Assembly: GCF_902167145.1 (NCBI RefSeq)
Contig: NC_050102.1
Location: 14,012,850 to 14,076,849, forward strand
Direction of reading: 5' to 3'
Source of the DNA: Zea mays
Lineage: Eukaryota; Streptophyta; Magnoliopsida; Poales; Poaceae
Length of the DNA stretch: 64,000 nucleotides
Part shown: positions 22,508-32,860 of the stretch, piece by piece
Numbering within the stretch: position 1 is the stretch's first letter
Layout of the letters: each line of letters starts with the position of its first letter
Notes under the pieces: generated by a model
The model's database searches: none
What the model was told of the DNA's origin: nothing
Seen by the model: only the letters and a program-made list of their open reading frames with translations
Made by a program: the position numbers and the translations under genes

Positions 22508-24088
22508 GTGGGGATCTGCCGGGGGGCTGGTGTCCCCTGCCATCGGCGCTGATGCGGAGGCGGCTTGAGAAGTCCTCGTCACCGACGGGATCACTGCCAT
22601 CACCGGCGCCTTGGGCTACCGCGCCGGTGTGCTTGTCCTCGCCCCTCGAGCGTCGGCGAGGGCGAGGGCAAGATCGCAGCAGCGCCGACCCACTGTTGCC
22701 GTAGTCAGGACGGGCGGCGGTGAGCCGGCCATCGGCCTTCTGTGGTTCCGCAGGCCTTCCCCATGGAGTGGGGTCGTTCGTACCTGCGGAGGGGGGAACC
22801 GGAGTTCCGTTGGTAGTGGCATCTCGTATGCCAGTGGTCCTCGTTCATTGTGGCTGTCGAGGCCTGAACGTGTATGTAACTTCGGCACTGAGCCGTGTTT
22901 TTTCCTCATTTTCGAGCACTAGGTCTCGCCTGTTTGATTATCTGATCCGCTTTACCAAGCATGAGTTGCCCCGTGTCAAGGTGACGGGTGAGGTATCCGT
23001 ATCCCGGAGGCGTAGGAATCCCTCGGCCCGTTCGGCCTTGTTATGTGAGGCTCCTCTAGCTTAGTTGAAGAGACCCCTCGGTCGCCCTTCGGTGGATCGA
23101 GGCCGGGGGTAGCGATATCAGTATGAACAGAGGCGGAGTTGGCTCGAGAATGGGAACCTGGTTGGCCGGAGCCTAGCCGTGTTGTCCGCCAGCGGGGCCG
23201 ACGCCAAAGTCGATCAGTCGAGGCCTCGGATCGGGCTGGCGCCCTTGGGAGCCGGTTGACCGAGGCCCCAGGGGTAACCGGTTGAGCCGCCTGCTCGGGC
23301 CGGATTCCCGGAGGAGCCCCTGGACCGCGGCGCCGCCCGAGGCTGGGTCGGGCTTTGCTGAAGACGTCGTCGATGCCGAGGGTGCTACAGCTCCCTTCGG
23401 CGTGAAGACCCGAGCCTGCAGGATCCGATCATCTTGTAGCGTGTGCTTCCTGCGGCCGTCGAGGCCAGAAGAAAACGCCCTCGCTGCTCTTGTGAAGCTG
23501 CGCCTTTTTTCCTCCTGTTTCGAGCATCTGGACTTCGTCGGTAACATGGATGTTTGTGTGAGCAAGAGCTGCTTTTCGCGGAAGGGACGAGTGAGGTATC
23601 CGTATCCCAGAGGCGTGGGGATCCCTCGGCTCGGTCGGCCTTGCCGCTTACGCGTACTTTCACCCGTCCATGAGGCCCTGTCCCCGACTTAGTCGAGAAA
23701 GCTTGAAGGACTGCTTCGGCAGGAGAGCTTCCGAACGTGATGACTCGTTCGGTCCACGGAGTCGCTTTATCCGAGCGCAAGTTACTTATCGCAGAAGGGG
23801 ACGAGTGAGGTATCCGTATCCCGGAGGCGTAGGAGTCCCTCGGCTCGGTCAGCCTTGGCTGCTTACGTGTACCTCGTCGTTTCCAGGATCCGCTTTCCGA
23901 AGTAGTCAAGAAGCACGAAAGAAATCCTGCTAAAAAGAGATCCTTTTTCGAGGAAAAATTCGACGCAGAGGGGGCCTCCCCCCTTTTAGCCCCAGAGGGA
24001 GGGTCGGGTTTTGCCGAGGCTAGGCCGACCCTTCCTTGACAACTAAACTTTGCGTAGGTGCGAGGTATATGAACAACTTGAAAACATC
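22508..24088 (-). other. Element C 3' tail, proximal part
   Basis: Non-coding DNA between integrase and the antisense ORF. It contains three dispersed copies of a ~58-bp block (about 22986-23043, 23588-23647, 23802-23861), equivalent to those in element D at 45421, 45635 and 46238. Long frames here are shadows. Confidence 0.6.
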
Positions 24089-27000
24089 TTAAGGATAGAA
24101 GCGACGTAGCTGTTTGATGTTCCAAGCGTTGCCGTAGATCTCGCCTTGATTGCTGGCCAGCTTGTATGTTCCGGGCTTCAGAACTTTGGCGATGATGAAT
24201 GGCCCTTCCCAGGGGGGCGTGAGCTTGTGCCTCCCTCGGGCGTCTTGTCGCAGCCGAAGCACCAGGTCGCCCACCTGGAGTTCTCGGGACCGGACCCCTC
24301 GGGCGTGGTAGCGTCGCAGGGACTGTTGGTACCGCGCCGAGTGTAGTAAGGCCCTGTCCCGAGCTTCCTCCAACTGGTCCAGCGATTCCTCTCGGCTGGC
24401 TTCGTTGCTTTGTTCGGTGTAGGCCCTCGCCCTTGGGGAGCCGTATTCCAGGTCAGTGGGCAAGATAGCTTCAGCCCCGTAGACCAGGAAAAACGGCGTG
24501 AAGCCCGTGGCACGACTCGGCGTCGTCCTTAGGCTCCAGACCACCGAGGGGAGTTCCTTCATCCATCGCTTGCCGAACTTGTTGAGGTCGTTGTAGATCC
24601 GAGGCTTGAGCCCTTGTAGAATCATGCCGTTGGCACGCTCTACCTGCCCATTCGACATGGGATGAGCCACAGCGGCCCAGTCCACCCGGATATGGTGATC
24701 TTCGCAAAAATCCAAGAATTTTTTGCCGGTGAACTGGGTGCCGTTGTCGGTGATGATGGAGTTCGGGACCTCGAAGCGATGGATGATGTTGGTGAAGAAT
24801 GCCATCGCCTGCTCGGACCTGATGCTGTTCAGGGGTCGGACCTCGATCCACTTGGAGAATTTGTCGATGGCGACCAGCAGGTGCGTGTAGCCCCCGGGCG
24901 CCTTCTGCAAGGGACCGACGAGGTCCAGACCCCATACAGCGAAGGGCCAGGTGATGGGTATTGTCTGCAGAGCCTGAGCGGGCAGGTGTGTCCGCTTCGC
25001 ATAGAATTGGCACCCTTCGCAGGTGCGGACAATTCTAGTGGCGTCAGCCACCGCCGTTGGCCAGTAGAAGCCTTGCCGGAAGGCATTTCCAACAAGGGCT
25101 CGGGGTGCTGCGTGGTGGCCGCAAGCCCCCGAGTGTACTTCTTGCAGCAGTTCCCGACCTTCGGCGATGGGGATGCATCGCTGGAGGATGCCCGAGGGGC
25201 TGCGATGGTAGAGGTCCTCTTCGTCGCCCAGCAAGACGAATGACTTGGCGCGTCGCGCTACCCGCCGAGCCTCGACTTGGTCGAGGGGTAGCTCTCCTCG
25301 ACGGAGATATTGCAGGTATGGGGCCTGCCAATCTTGGTCTGGCGTGGCCCCGCTCTGCCCTTCCTCGACGTTCAACGCCCCGCCCTCGGGGGCCGAGGGT
25401 ACCTCGGGCTGAGCCGAGGGTACCTCGGGCTGAGCCGAGGGTACCTCAGGCTCGGGCGCGTCGTCGAGCTTGACGGAGGGTTGATGTAGATCCCGGGAGA
25501 AGACGTCCGGGGGGACTGTCGTTCGCCCCGAGGCTATCTTGGCCAGCTCGTCTGCGGTTTCGTTGTAGCGCCGAGCGATGTGGTTGAGCTCGAGCCCGAA
25601 GAACTTGTCCTCCAGGCGCCGAACCTCGTCGCAGTAGGCCTCCATCTTCGGGTCGCGGCAGTGGGAGTTCTTCATGACTTGGTCGATGATGAGCCGCGAG
25701 TCACCGCGGGCGTCGAGGCGTCTGACCCCTAGCTCGATGGCGATCCGCAATCCGTTGACCAGAGCTTCGTACTCGGCCACATTGTTGGACGCCGGGAAGT
25801 GGAGGCGCAGCACGTAGCGCAAGTGCTTTCCGAGGGGCGATATGAAGAGAAGGCCCGCACCGGCCCCCGTCTTCATCAGCGACCCGTCGAAAAACATGGT
25901 CCAGAGCTCCGGTTGGATCGGAGTCGTTGGTAGTTGGGTGTCGACCCATTCAGCCACGAAATCCGCCAACACTTGGGACTTGATGGCCTTCCGAGGGGCG
26001 AACGAGATCGTTTCGCCCATGATCTCCACTGCCCACTTTGCGATCCTGCCCGAGGCCTCTCGGCACTGGATGATCTCCCCCAGGGGGAAGGATGACACCA
26101 CAGTTACCGGATGGGACTCGAAGTAGTGTCGTAGCTTCCGCCTCGTCAGGATCACAGCATACAGCAGCTTTTGAACTTGTGGGTAGCGGATCTTAGTCTC
26201 GGACAGCACTTCGCTGATGAAGTAGACCGGCCTCTGAACGGGCAATGTATGCCCTTCCTCCTGCCTTTCGACCACAATCGCGGCGCTAACCACCTGAGTG
26301 GTCGCGGCGACGTAGACCAAGAGGGTTTCTCCGTCCGCCGGCGGCACCAAGACTGGCGCCTTTGTAAGGAGCGCCTTCAGGTTGCCGAGGGCTTCCTCGG
26401 CCTCAGGGGTCCAAACGAAACACTCGGCCTTCCTTAAGAGGCAGTACAGAGGCAGACCTCTTTCGCCGAGGCGTGAGATGAAGCGGCTCAGGGCCGCGAG
26501 GCATCCCATGACCCTCTGTACCCCTTTTAAGTCCTTGATGGGCCCCATGCTGGTGATGGCCGCAATCTTCTCCGGGTTGGCCTCGATGCCTCGCTCAGAG
26601 ACGATGAACCCTAGGAGCATGCCTCGGGGCACCCCGAAGACACACTTCTCAGGATTAAGCTTGACTCCTTTCGCCTTGAGACACCGGAATGTCACTTCAA
26701 GGTCGGAGAGGAGGTTGGGAGCCTTCCGTGTCTTGACCACGATGTCATCGACGTAGGCCTCGACTGCGCGACCGATGTGTTTGCCGAACACATGGTTCAT
26801 GCACCGCTGGTACGTCGCGCCTGCATTCCTCAGGCCGAACGACATGGTGACGTAGCAGTACATGCCGAACGGCGTGATGAAAGAAGTCGCGAGCTGGTCG
26901 GACTCTTTCATCCGGATCTGGTGATACCCCGAGTAGGCATCGAGGAAGGACAGGGTTTCGCACCCAGCAGTGGAATCCACGATTTGGTCGATGCGAGGCA

Positions 27001-27337
27001 GAGGGTAGGGAACCTTCGGACATGCTTTGTTGAGACCAGTGTAGTCTACACACATCCGCCATTTCCCCCCTTTCTTCCTCACAAGCACAGGGTTGGCAAG
27101 CCATTCGGGATGGAATACCTCTTTGATGAACCCTGCCGCCATTAGCTTGTGGATCTCTTCGCCAATCGCTCTGCGCTTCTCCTCGTCGAATCGGCGCAGA
27201 GGCTGCCTGACGGGTCGAGCTCCGGCCCGAATATCCAGCGAGTGCTCGGCGACATCCCTCGGTATGCCGGGCATGTCCGAGGGACTCCACGCAAAGACGT
27301 CGGCGTTTGCGCGGAGAAAGTCGACGAGCACTGCTTC
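24089..27337 (-). CDS. pol: Element C pol: RT, RNase H, archaeal-type RNase H, integrase
   Basis: Open for about 1080 codons in phase with gag-protease, directly after the amber codon at 27338-27340. It has no ATG of its own near the start, so readthrough is the likely route. Order on the minus strand: RT ([13 protein letters not shown], catalytic YVDD near 26741-26755), a degenerate RNase H, archaeal-type RNase H ([13 protein letters not shown], near 25880), a linker of three 7-residue PSAQPEV units (25390-25455), an H..H..C..C zinc region, and the integrase DDE core ([24 protein letters not shown]). Compared with D it has TMSFGLRN where D has TMPFGLRN next to the catalytic region. Otherwise it is nearly identical and apparently functional. 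Confidence 0.93.
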   Translation of the reverse strand, partial: EAVLVDFLRANADVFAWSPSDMPGIPRDVAEHSLDIRAGARPVRQPLRRFDEEKRRAIGEEIHKLMAAGFIKEVFHPEWLANPVLVRKKGGKWRMCVDYTGLNKACPKVPYPLPRIDQIVDSTAGCETLSFLDAYSGYHQIRMKESDQLATSFITPFGMYCYVTMSFGLRNAGATYQRCMNHVFGKHIGRAVEAYVDDIVVKTRKAPNLLSDLEVTFRCLKAKGVKLNPEKCVFGVPRGMLLGFIVSERGIEANPEKIAAITSMGPIKDLKGVQRVMGCLAALSRFISRLGERGLPLYCLLRKAECFVWTPEAEEALGNLKALLTKAPVLVPPADGETLLVYVAATTQVVSAAIVVERQEEGHTLPVQRPVYFISEVLSETKIRYPQVQKLLYAVILTRRKLRHYFESHPVTVVSSFPLGEIIQCREASGRIAKWAVEIMGETISFAPRKAIKSQVLADFVAEWVDTQLPTTPIQPELWTMFFDGSLMKTGAGAGLLFISPLGKHLRYVLRLHFPASNNVAEYEALVNGLRIAIELGVRRLDARGDSRLIIDQVMKNSHCRDPKMEAYCDEVRRLEDKFFGLELNHIARRYNETADELAKIASGRTTVPPDVFSRDLHQPSVKLDDAPEPEVPSAQPEVPSAQPEVPSAPEGGALNVEEGQSGATPDQDWQAPYLQYLRRGELPLDQVEARRVARRAKSFVLLGDEEDLYHRSPSGILQRCIPIAEGRELLQEVHSGACGHHAAPRALVGNAFRQGFYWPTAVADATRIVRTCEGCQFYAKRTHLPAQALQTIPITWPFAVWGLDLVGPLQKAPGGYTHLLVAIDKFSKWIEVRPLNSIRSEQAMAFFTNIIHRFEVPNSIITDNGTQFTGKKFLDFCEDHHIRVDWAAVAHPMSNGQVERANGMILQGLKPRIYNDLNKFGKRWMKELPSVVWSLRTTPSRATGFTPFFLVYGAEAILPTDLEYGSPRARAYTEQSNEASREESLDQLEEARDRALLHSARYQQSLRRYHARGVRSRELQVGDLVLRLRQDARGRHKLTPPWEGPFIIAKVLKPGTYKLASNQGEIYGNAWNIKQLRRFYP

Positions 27338-27340
27338 CTA
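27338..27340 (-). promoter_or_regulatory. In-phase amber codon between protease and RT (C)
   Basis: AAA TAG GAA on the element strand, with gag-pro and pol in one phase. The same codons occur at the same place in A, D and E. TAG followed by G resembles retroviral readthrough contexts; function is inferred. Confidence 0.6.
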
Positions 27341-30300
27341 TTTGGGGTCGAGCCCGGAACCGATCCGGATCTGCTTGGTGGTGTCGCCGCTGGGGTCGAG
27401 GGGGACGGCCTTGACCGTCTCCGCTGGCTCGAAGTTGCCGGCATGGCGCTTCACGTCTGGGACCTCCTTGGAGAGGTTCTCCAGGTCGGCGATGAGGGCC
27501 TCGGACTCGGCGAGGGCCTCGGCGCACTCCACGCACTCCACGTCGCATTCGAACGCGTGTTTGTACGTGGGGCCGACGGTGATGACCCCGTTGGGGCCCG
27601 GCATCTTGAGCTTCAGGTAGGTGTAGTTGGGGACGGCCATGAACTTCGCGTAGCATGGCCTCCCTAACACGGCGTGGTAGGTTCCTCGGAACCCGACCAC
27701 TTCGAACGTCAGGGTCTCCCTTCGGAAGTTGGAGGGTGTCCCGAAGCAGACTGGGAGGTCGAGTCGCCCGAGGGGCTGGACGCGCTTCCCAGGGATGATC
27801 CCGTGGAAGGGCGCAGCACCTGCTCGGATGGAGGACGGATCGACGCGCAGAAGCTTGAGGGTCTCGGCGTAGATGATGTTGAGGCAGCTGCCCCCGTCCA
27901 TCAGGACCTCGGTGAGCCTGACATCGCCGACAACGGGGTCGACGACGAGCGGGTATTTCCCCGGGCTCGGCACATGGTCGGGGTGGTCGGCCCGGTCGAA
28001 AGTGATGGGCTTGTCGGACCAGTCTAGGTAGACTGGCGCCGCCACCTTCACCGAGCAGACCTCCCGGCGCTCTTGCTTGCGGTGCCGAGCCGAGGTATTC
28101 GCCGCATGCCCTCCATAGATCATGAAGCAGTCGCGGACCTCGGGGAACCCCCCTGCTGGGTGTTCTTCGTTCTTGTCGTCGTCGTGGGCCCTGCCACCCT
28201 CGGCGGGTGGCCCGGCCCTGTGGAAATGACGCCGAAGCATAACGCACTCCTCGAGGGTGTGCTTGACAGGCCCCTGATGGTAGGGGCACGGCTCCTTGAG
28301 CATCTTGTCGAAGAGGTTTGCACCTCCGGGGGGCTTCCGAGGGTTCTTATACTCGGCGGCGGCGACAAGGTCCGCGTCTGCGGCGTCGCGTTTCGATTGC
28401 GACTTCTTCTTGCCTTTCTTCTTGGCGCCGCGCGGAGCAGACGCCTCGGGAGCTTCTTCCGACGGGCGGCCCTGGGGCTGCTTGTCCTTTCGGAAGATAG
28501 CCTCGACCGCCTCCTGGCCGGAGGCGAACTTGGTGGCGATGTCCATCAGCTCGCTCGCCCTGGTGGGGGTTTTGCGACCCAGCTTGCTCACCAGGTCGCG
28601 GCAAGTGGTGCCGGCGAGGAACGCGCCGATGACATCCGAGTCGGTGATGTTGGGCAGCTCGGTGCGCTGCTTCGAGAATCGCCGGATGTAGTCCCGGAGC
28701 GACTCCCCCGGCTGTTGCCGGCAGCTTCGAAGGTCCCAGGAGTTCCTGGGGCGCACGTATGTGCCCTGGAAATTGCCAGCGAAGGCTTGGACCAAGTCGT
28801 CCCAGTTGGAAATCTGCCCGGGAGGCAGGTGCTCCAACCAGGCGCGAGCAGTGTCGGAGAGGAACAGGGGGAGGTTGCGGATGACGAGGTTGTCGTCGTC
28901 CGTTCCGCCCAGTTGGCAGGCAAGGCGGTAGTCCGCGAGCCACAGTTCCGGTCTCGTTTCCCCCGAGTACTTTGTGATAGTAGTCGGGGGTCGGAACCGG
29001 GTCGGGAATGGCGCCCGTCGGATGGCCCGACTGAAGGCCTGCGGACCGGGTGGTTCGGGCGAAGGACTCCGATCCTCCCCGCTGTCGTAGCGCCCCCCAC
29101 GCCTGGGGTGGTAGCCTCGGCGCACCCTTTCGTCGAGGTGAGCCCGACGGTCGCGTCGATGGTGCTCGTTGCCGAGGTGGCCCGGAACCGCAGGCGCGGT
29201 GTTGCGCGTGCGCCCGGTGTAGACCGAGGCCTCCCGCATGAATCGGGATGTCGCGGCATGAGGTTCCGAGGGATATCCTTGCCTCCGGGATGCAGTGCTC
29301 TCGGCCCGCCGGGCCGCAGCGCCTTCCAGGAGATTCTTGAGTTCTCCCTGTATTCGCCGCCCCTCGGTGGTTGACGGCTCCGGCATCGCGCGGATGAGCA
29401 TCGCTGCGGTCGCCAGGTTCTGACCGACCCCGCTGGATGCGGGCGGCGGCCTGATCCTGACGTCGTTGGCGACGCGGTGCTGGAGACCTTGGGGCAGATG
29501 ACGTATTTCTCCGGCCAGGGGTTGGCCCACCCATGTCTGTCCGGCGTCCCGACGGATCGGCTCAAGCGCCCCTGTTCCCTCGTTGAGCCTGGCCTGTGCC
29601 TCGCGGACTTGCTCGAGTTGTGGGTCGTAACCCCCCGCCGGAGCGGGGACCACAGCTAGCTCCCGTGGGATGTCGGCGCGAGGCACCGGCCTAGGGAGAT
29701 CACCATCCTCCGGCATGCCAAGATGGTTGCCTTCGGTGGGATCCCCTAGCTCGATGTGGAAACATTCGCGGCTTGGGCCGCAGCTCTCGTCACCGAGGCT
29801 GCGGCTTCCGTCGGAACGGTCGGATAGACAGTAGTCACATGCGGTCATGAAGTCCCGCATGGCACTGGGGTTGCCATGTCCGGAGAAATCCCAACCGATG
29901 CTGGGATCGTCATCTTCCTCGGACCCGGAGGGCCCGTAGGTCGAGACGTCCGTCAGTCGGTCCCAAGGCGACCGCATACAGAACCTCAGTGGGGTTGCAC
30001 TCGCCTCAATGAGAGCGCCCGCCAAAACGAGGTCGTTTGGCGGGTTGAGGCCGAGTCGAAATGACGCAAGATGGGAGTTAGTCGTTACCTTTTGGTCGAC
30101 GAGGAGCGACGTAGTCACATCGGGGACTGGTTGCGCCGTCGTCTCTGGTTCGAGGGCGACGTCCTGCAGGCTTTCCGCGAGCGCGCCGGCGTCGTCTTCT
30201 TGCTCGGGGTCAGCGTGCCGCGGGGGGACGGCGCTTGCCTCCGTCTCGAACGCGAGGTCGACGTCCGGCGTGCCTTCCGTCGGGGCGTCGGGGGCGTCGA

Positions 30301-30586
30301 TTCGCTCGACGGCCGGCGAAGCGTGGCCTCCCGTCTGGCCTTGACGGCCCCGCCTCCTCCTCCGTTGGCGGGGGAGAGAACGGAGCGAGCCCGAATGTTG
30401 CTCTTCCACCACGCGGGGTAGACGTCGTCGATTCCGCCGCCGGCGGGCGGGTTGTCGGCCGCCATTGTCGTAGTCGCGCGGCGGTGGAAGAAGTGTCATG
30501 TCGTAGCTGCCGTCGAAGGACATGAACTCAAGAGTCCCGAAACGAAGCACCGTCCTGGGCCGGAGAGGTTGCTGGAGACTACCCAT
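27338..30586 (-). CDS. gag: Element C gag-protease polyprotein (1082 aa)
   Basis: Starts MGSLQQPLRP shortly after the PBS and runs uninterrupted to the amber codon. It has a long basic, Arg/Pro-rich N-terminal half, a capsid-type gag domain at residues about 535-700 (YSGETRPELWLADY ... LRDYIRRFSKQ), a Lys-rich stretch, a variant zinc knuckle of CxxHxxxxxHxxxxC type near 767 (CPYHQGPVKHTLEEC), and an aspartic protease near 893 with active site MDGGSCLNII, the DGG variant usual in this lineage. It differs from D by about a dozen residues. Confidence 0.93.
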   Translation of the reverse strand: MGSLQQPLRPRTVLRFGTLEFMSFDGSYDMTLLPPPRDYDNGGRQPARRRRNRRRLPRVVEEQHSGSLRSLPRQRRRRRGRQGQTGGHASPAVERIDAPDAPTEGTPDVDLAFETEASAVPPRHADPEQEDDAGALAESLQDVALEPETTAQPVPDVTTSLLVDQKVTTNSHLASFRLGLNPPNDLVLAGALIEASATPLRFCMRSPWDRLTDVSTYGPSGSEEDDDPSIGWDFSGHGNPSAMRDFMTACDYCLSDRSDGSRSLGDESCGPSRECFHIELGDPTEGNHLGMPEDGDLPRPVPRADIPRELAVVPAPAGGYDPQLEQVREAQARLNEGTGALEPIRRDAGQTWVGQPLAGEIRHLPQGLQHRVANDVRIRPPPASSGVGQNLATAAMLIRAMPEPSTTEGRRIQGELKNLLEGAAARRAESTASRRQGYPSEPHAATSRFMREASVYTGRTRNTAPAVPGHLGNEHHRRDRRAHLDERVRRGYHPRRGGRYDSGEDRSPSPEPPGPQAFSRAIRRAPFPTRFRPPTTITKYSGETRPELWLADYRLACQLGGTDDDNLVIRNLPLFLSDTARAWLEHLPPGQISNWDDLVQAFAGNFQGTYVRPRNSWDLRSCRQQPGESLRDYIRRFSKQRTELPNITDSDVIGAFLAGTTCRDLVSKLGRKTPTRASELMDIATKFASGQEAVEAIFRKDKQPQGRPSEEAPEASAPRGAKKKGKKKSQSKRDAADADLVAAAEYKNPRKPPGGANLFDKMLKEPCPYHQGPVKHTLEECVMLRRHFHRAGPPAEGGRAHDDDKNEEHPAGGFPEVRDCFMIYGGHAANTSARHRKQERREVCSVKVAAPVYLDWSDKPITFDRADHPDHVPSPGKYPLVVDPVVGDVRLTEVLMDGGSCLNIIYAETLKLLRVDPSSIRAGAAPFHGIIPGKRVQPLGRLDLPVCFGTPSNFRRETLTFEVVGFRGTYHAVLGRPCYAKFMAVPNYTYLKLKMPGPNGVITVGPTYKHAFECDVECVECAEALAESEALIADLENLSKEVPDVKRHAGNFEPAETVKAVPLDPSGDTTKQIRIGSGLDPK

Positions 30587-30626
30587 CTGGAGCTTGACGG
30601 GGAGCTGTTCGTCAGCACGCAGCGTG

Positions 30627-30644
30627 CCCCTACCTGGCGCGCCA
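30627..30644 (-). other. Element C primer binding site
   Basis: TGGCGCGCCAGGTAGGGG two bases inside the 5' LTR, starting with TGG as a tRNA 3' CCA requires. It is identical in A, C, D and E. I do not assign the tRNA. Confidence 0.8.
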
Positions 30645-30646
30645 AC

Positions 30647-32327
30647 TGTCGGCGTTTCGAGACAGGGGGGTCCCTAAGCCGACGAGTGAGTGTGCTGCGT
30701 GCCCCAGCCCAGATGGGTCGAGCGCGTGGGCGAGCGCGAAGGGGGGAGAGGCGAGGCGGCCGGAGCCGAGCGTGAGAGAGGTGGAAGTCCCGCGGCCTTC
30801 GTGTTCGTCCCGCGCCCAGGTCAGCTGCGCTTGCAGTAGGGGGGTTACAAGCGTCCACGCGGGTGAGGGAAGCGAGCGGCCCCAAGAGAGCGCCTGTCCC
30901 GTCCTCGGTCCCGCGCGGCCAACCTTCTCTGAGAAGGCCCTGGTCCTTCCTTTTATAGTCGTAAGGAGAGGATCCAGGTGTACAATGGGGATGTAGCAGA
31001 GTGCTACGTGTCTAGCGGAGGGAGAGCTAGCGCCCTAGGTACATGCCAATGTGGCAGCCGGAGAGATCTGGGCACCCTGCTGGCGTGATGTCGTGGCTGT
31101 TGGAGGTGCGGCGGAGCCTGATGGAGGGACAGCTGTTGGAGCGGTCGAGTCCCTGCTGACGTTGTCCTGCTTCCGTAAGAGAGCTAGGGGCCGCCGTCGT
31201 CATAGAGCTTGTGGAGCGCCATCATTGCCTCTCTGGCGGAGCTGGCCGGATGAGACGCCGGTCTTGTTCTCCGTGACCCGAGTCGATTCGGGGTGGGATG
31301 ATGATGGCGCCTCCTGTTGACGTGGCGGTCTATGCCCTAGGCAGGGCGACGTGGGGTTTCCTCCGAAGCCGAGGTTGAGTCTGCCTTCTGTTGCCGTGGC
31401 CGAGCCCGAGCCAAGGGGTCGGTCGAGGCGGAAGTCGTTCGGCCGAGGCCAGGGCGGAGTCCGAGCCCTGGGGTCGGGCGAGGCGGAGTTTCGTCGTCTT
31501 CCGGGTCTTAGCCCGAGTCCGAGCCCTAGGGTCGGGCGGAGCGGAGTTCGCCGTCTTCCGGGTCTTAGCCCGAGTCCGAGCCCTGGGGTCGGGCGGAGCG
31601 GAGTTCGCCGTCTTCCGGGTCTTAGCCCGAGTCCGAGCCCTGGGGTCGGGCGGAGCGGAGTTCGCCGTCTTCCGGGTCTTAGCCCGAGTCCGAGCCCTGG
31701 GGTCGGGCGGAGCGGAGTTCGCCGTCTTCCGGGTCTTAGCCCGAGTCCGAGCCCTGGGGTCGGGCGGAGCGGAGTTCGCCGTCTTCCGGGTCTTAGCCCG
31801 AGTCCGAGCCCTGGGGTCGGGCGGAGCGGAGTTCGCCGTGGCGCCTTTGGCGAGGCCTGACTGCCTGTCAGACTTACTCTGTCGAGTGGCGCTGTAGTCG
31901 GAGTGGCGCAGGCGGCGCTGTCCTTCTGTCAGACTGGCCAGTGGAGCGGTGGGGTGACGGCGGTCACCTCGGCTCTGCCGGAGGCGCGTGTCAGGATAGA
32001 GGTGTCAGGCCTCCTGTGCGTTAAATGCCCCTGCAATTTGGTCAGTCGGTGTGGTGATTTAGTCAAGGTTGCTTCTGAGCGAAGCCAAGGCCTTGGGCGA
32101 GCCGGTGATGTGTCCGCCATAAAAAGGGGGCCTCGGGCGAGACGGAAGTCTCTCGAGGTCGGCTGCCTTCGGCCGAGGCTAGGCTCGGGTGAAGCGTGAT
32201 CGAGTCACTCGTGTGGACTGATCCCTGACTTAATCATGCCCATCAGGCCTTTGCAGCTTTATGCTGATGGGGGTTACCAGCTGAGAATTAGGCGTCTTGA
32301 GGGTACCCCTAATTATGGTCCCCGACA
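30647..32327 (-). repeat. Element C 5' LTR (1681 bp)
   Basis: Same as the 3' LTR less one 57-bp unit (six units at 31498-31839). The minus-strand TATA box CTATAAAAGG is at 30949-30958. Confidence 0.94.
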
Positions 32328-32332
32328 TTAGT
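32328..32332. repeat. Target site duplication of element C (right)
   Basis: TTAGT, matching 18316-18320. Confidence 0.95.
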
Positions 32333-32791
32333 ATACTCAGCCTTGCTTGTGGCACAATTTTTACAGGTTCTCTGGAGGAAATGGTTGCTGGGATAACTTG
32401 GCCGTCCACCTTGCCACCGGGTTGGACTGTCGAGTGGGACCCTGCCTCGGCTGAGGAGGAGCATGAGGAGTGATGGGACAGGCTTCCCCATACCTCTATT
32501 TATTTACCGTTAGTTTATTTCCGCTGCACTTCGAACAATGATGGTTACTTTTGCAAAAACTCCGATGATGATGATGATGTAATAATTTAATACTCTGACA
32601 TGTATGGTTTTATGCTTTATTGTATTTGCTCTGTGACTCACCTTCGAGTGAGAATGTGGTACTTGATCCTGTCAGTGGCCGTGTCGGACTAGATCCGAGG
32701 GATTGACGGGTTATTCCCATTTAAGTGTGGTCTAGCCTCTGAGGCGGGGCTTAGGCACTTAAGTTGGAATAATTCGGGCAGTTCCGCCACA
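32333..32791 (+). repeat. Element B 3' LTR, right portion
   Basis: Resumes the LTR exactly where element C interrupted it and ends GTTCCGCCACA like the 5' LTR. Together with 14419-18320 it makes 4361 bp. Confidence 0.93.
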
Positions 32792-32796
32792 CTGCT
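32792..32796. repeat. Target site duplication of element B (right)
   Basis: CTGCT, matching 3817-3821. Confidence 0.93.
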
Positions 32797-32860
32797 CTGC
32801 CCTTTCGCCTCCAAGCCTTCCACGCCTCTCCGCGTTCGTGCTCCCCAGTTTTTCACCGCC

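Larger units (their letters stand above)
18321..32327 (-). mobile_element. Element C: intact Huck-like Tat-lineage retrotransposon
   Basis: LTRs 18321-20058 (3') and 30647-32327 (5') differ by about four substitutions plus one 57-bp repeat unit. TSD TTAGT is perfect. Reading on the minus strand: 5' LTR, PBS, gag-protease, amber codon, RT-RNase H-aRNH-integrase, a 4-kb tail with an antisense ORF, PPT, 3' LTR. Both long frames are open throughout. The LTR terminus (TGTCGGGGACC on the element strand) is what I recall for maize Huck; the name is unverified. It is the youngest layer here, sitting inside element B, which itself sits in element A. Confidence 0.94.
3822..32791 (+). mobile_element. 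Element B: Tekay/Del-type chromovirus with 4.3-kb LTRs
   Basis: LTRs are 3822-8154 and 14419-18320 plus 32333-32791, the second one interrupted by element C. TSDs are perfect. A tRNA-Met-type PBS follows the 5' LTR and a polypurine tract precedes the 3' LTR. Between them lie a 250-codon extra ORF, gag with a CCHC knuckle, protease, RT, RNase H, integrase and a C-terminal chromodomain, the mark of chromoviruses, which often insert into heterochromatin. Its own length is about 15.0 kb. LTRs differ by scattered substitutions (roughly 1% by eye) and a 30-bp insertion near 16866 in the 3' copy. Two frameshifts and two nonsense codons make it non-autonomous. Confidence 0.93.

Noticed and set aside
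28073..29374. 433-codon plus-strand frame over gag of element C (also about 404 and 384 codons in D and E)
   Set aside because: It is the complement of an intact, GC-rich gag frame; codon phase on the opposite strand avoids stops. Near-identity among copies only reflects the gag sequence.
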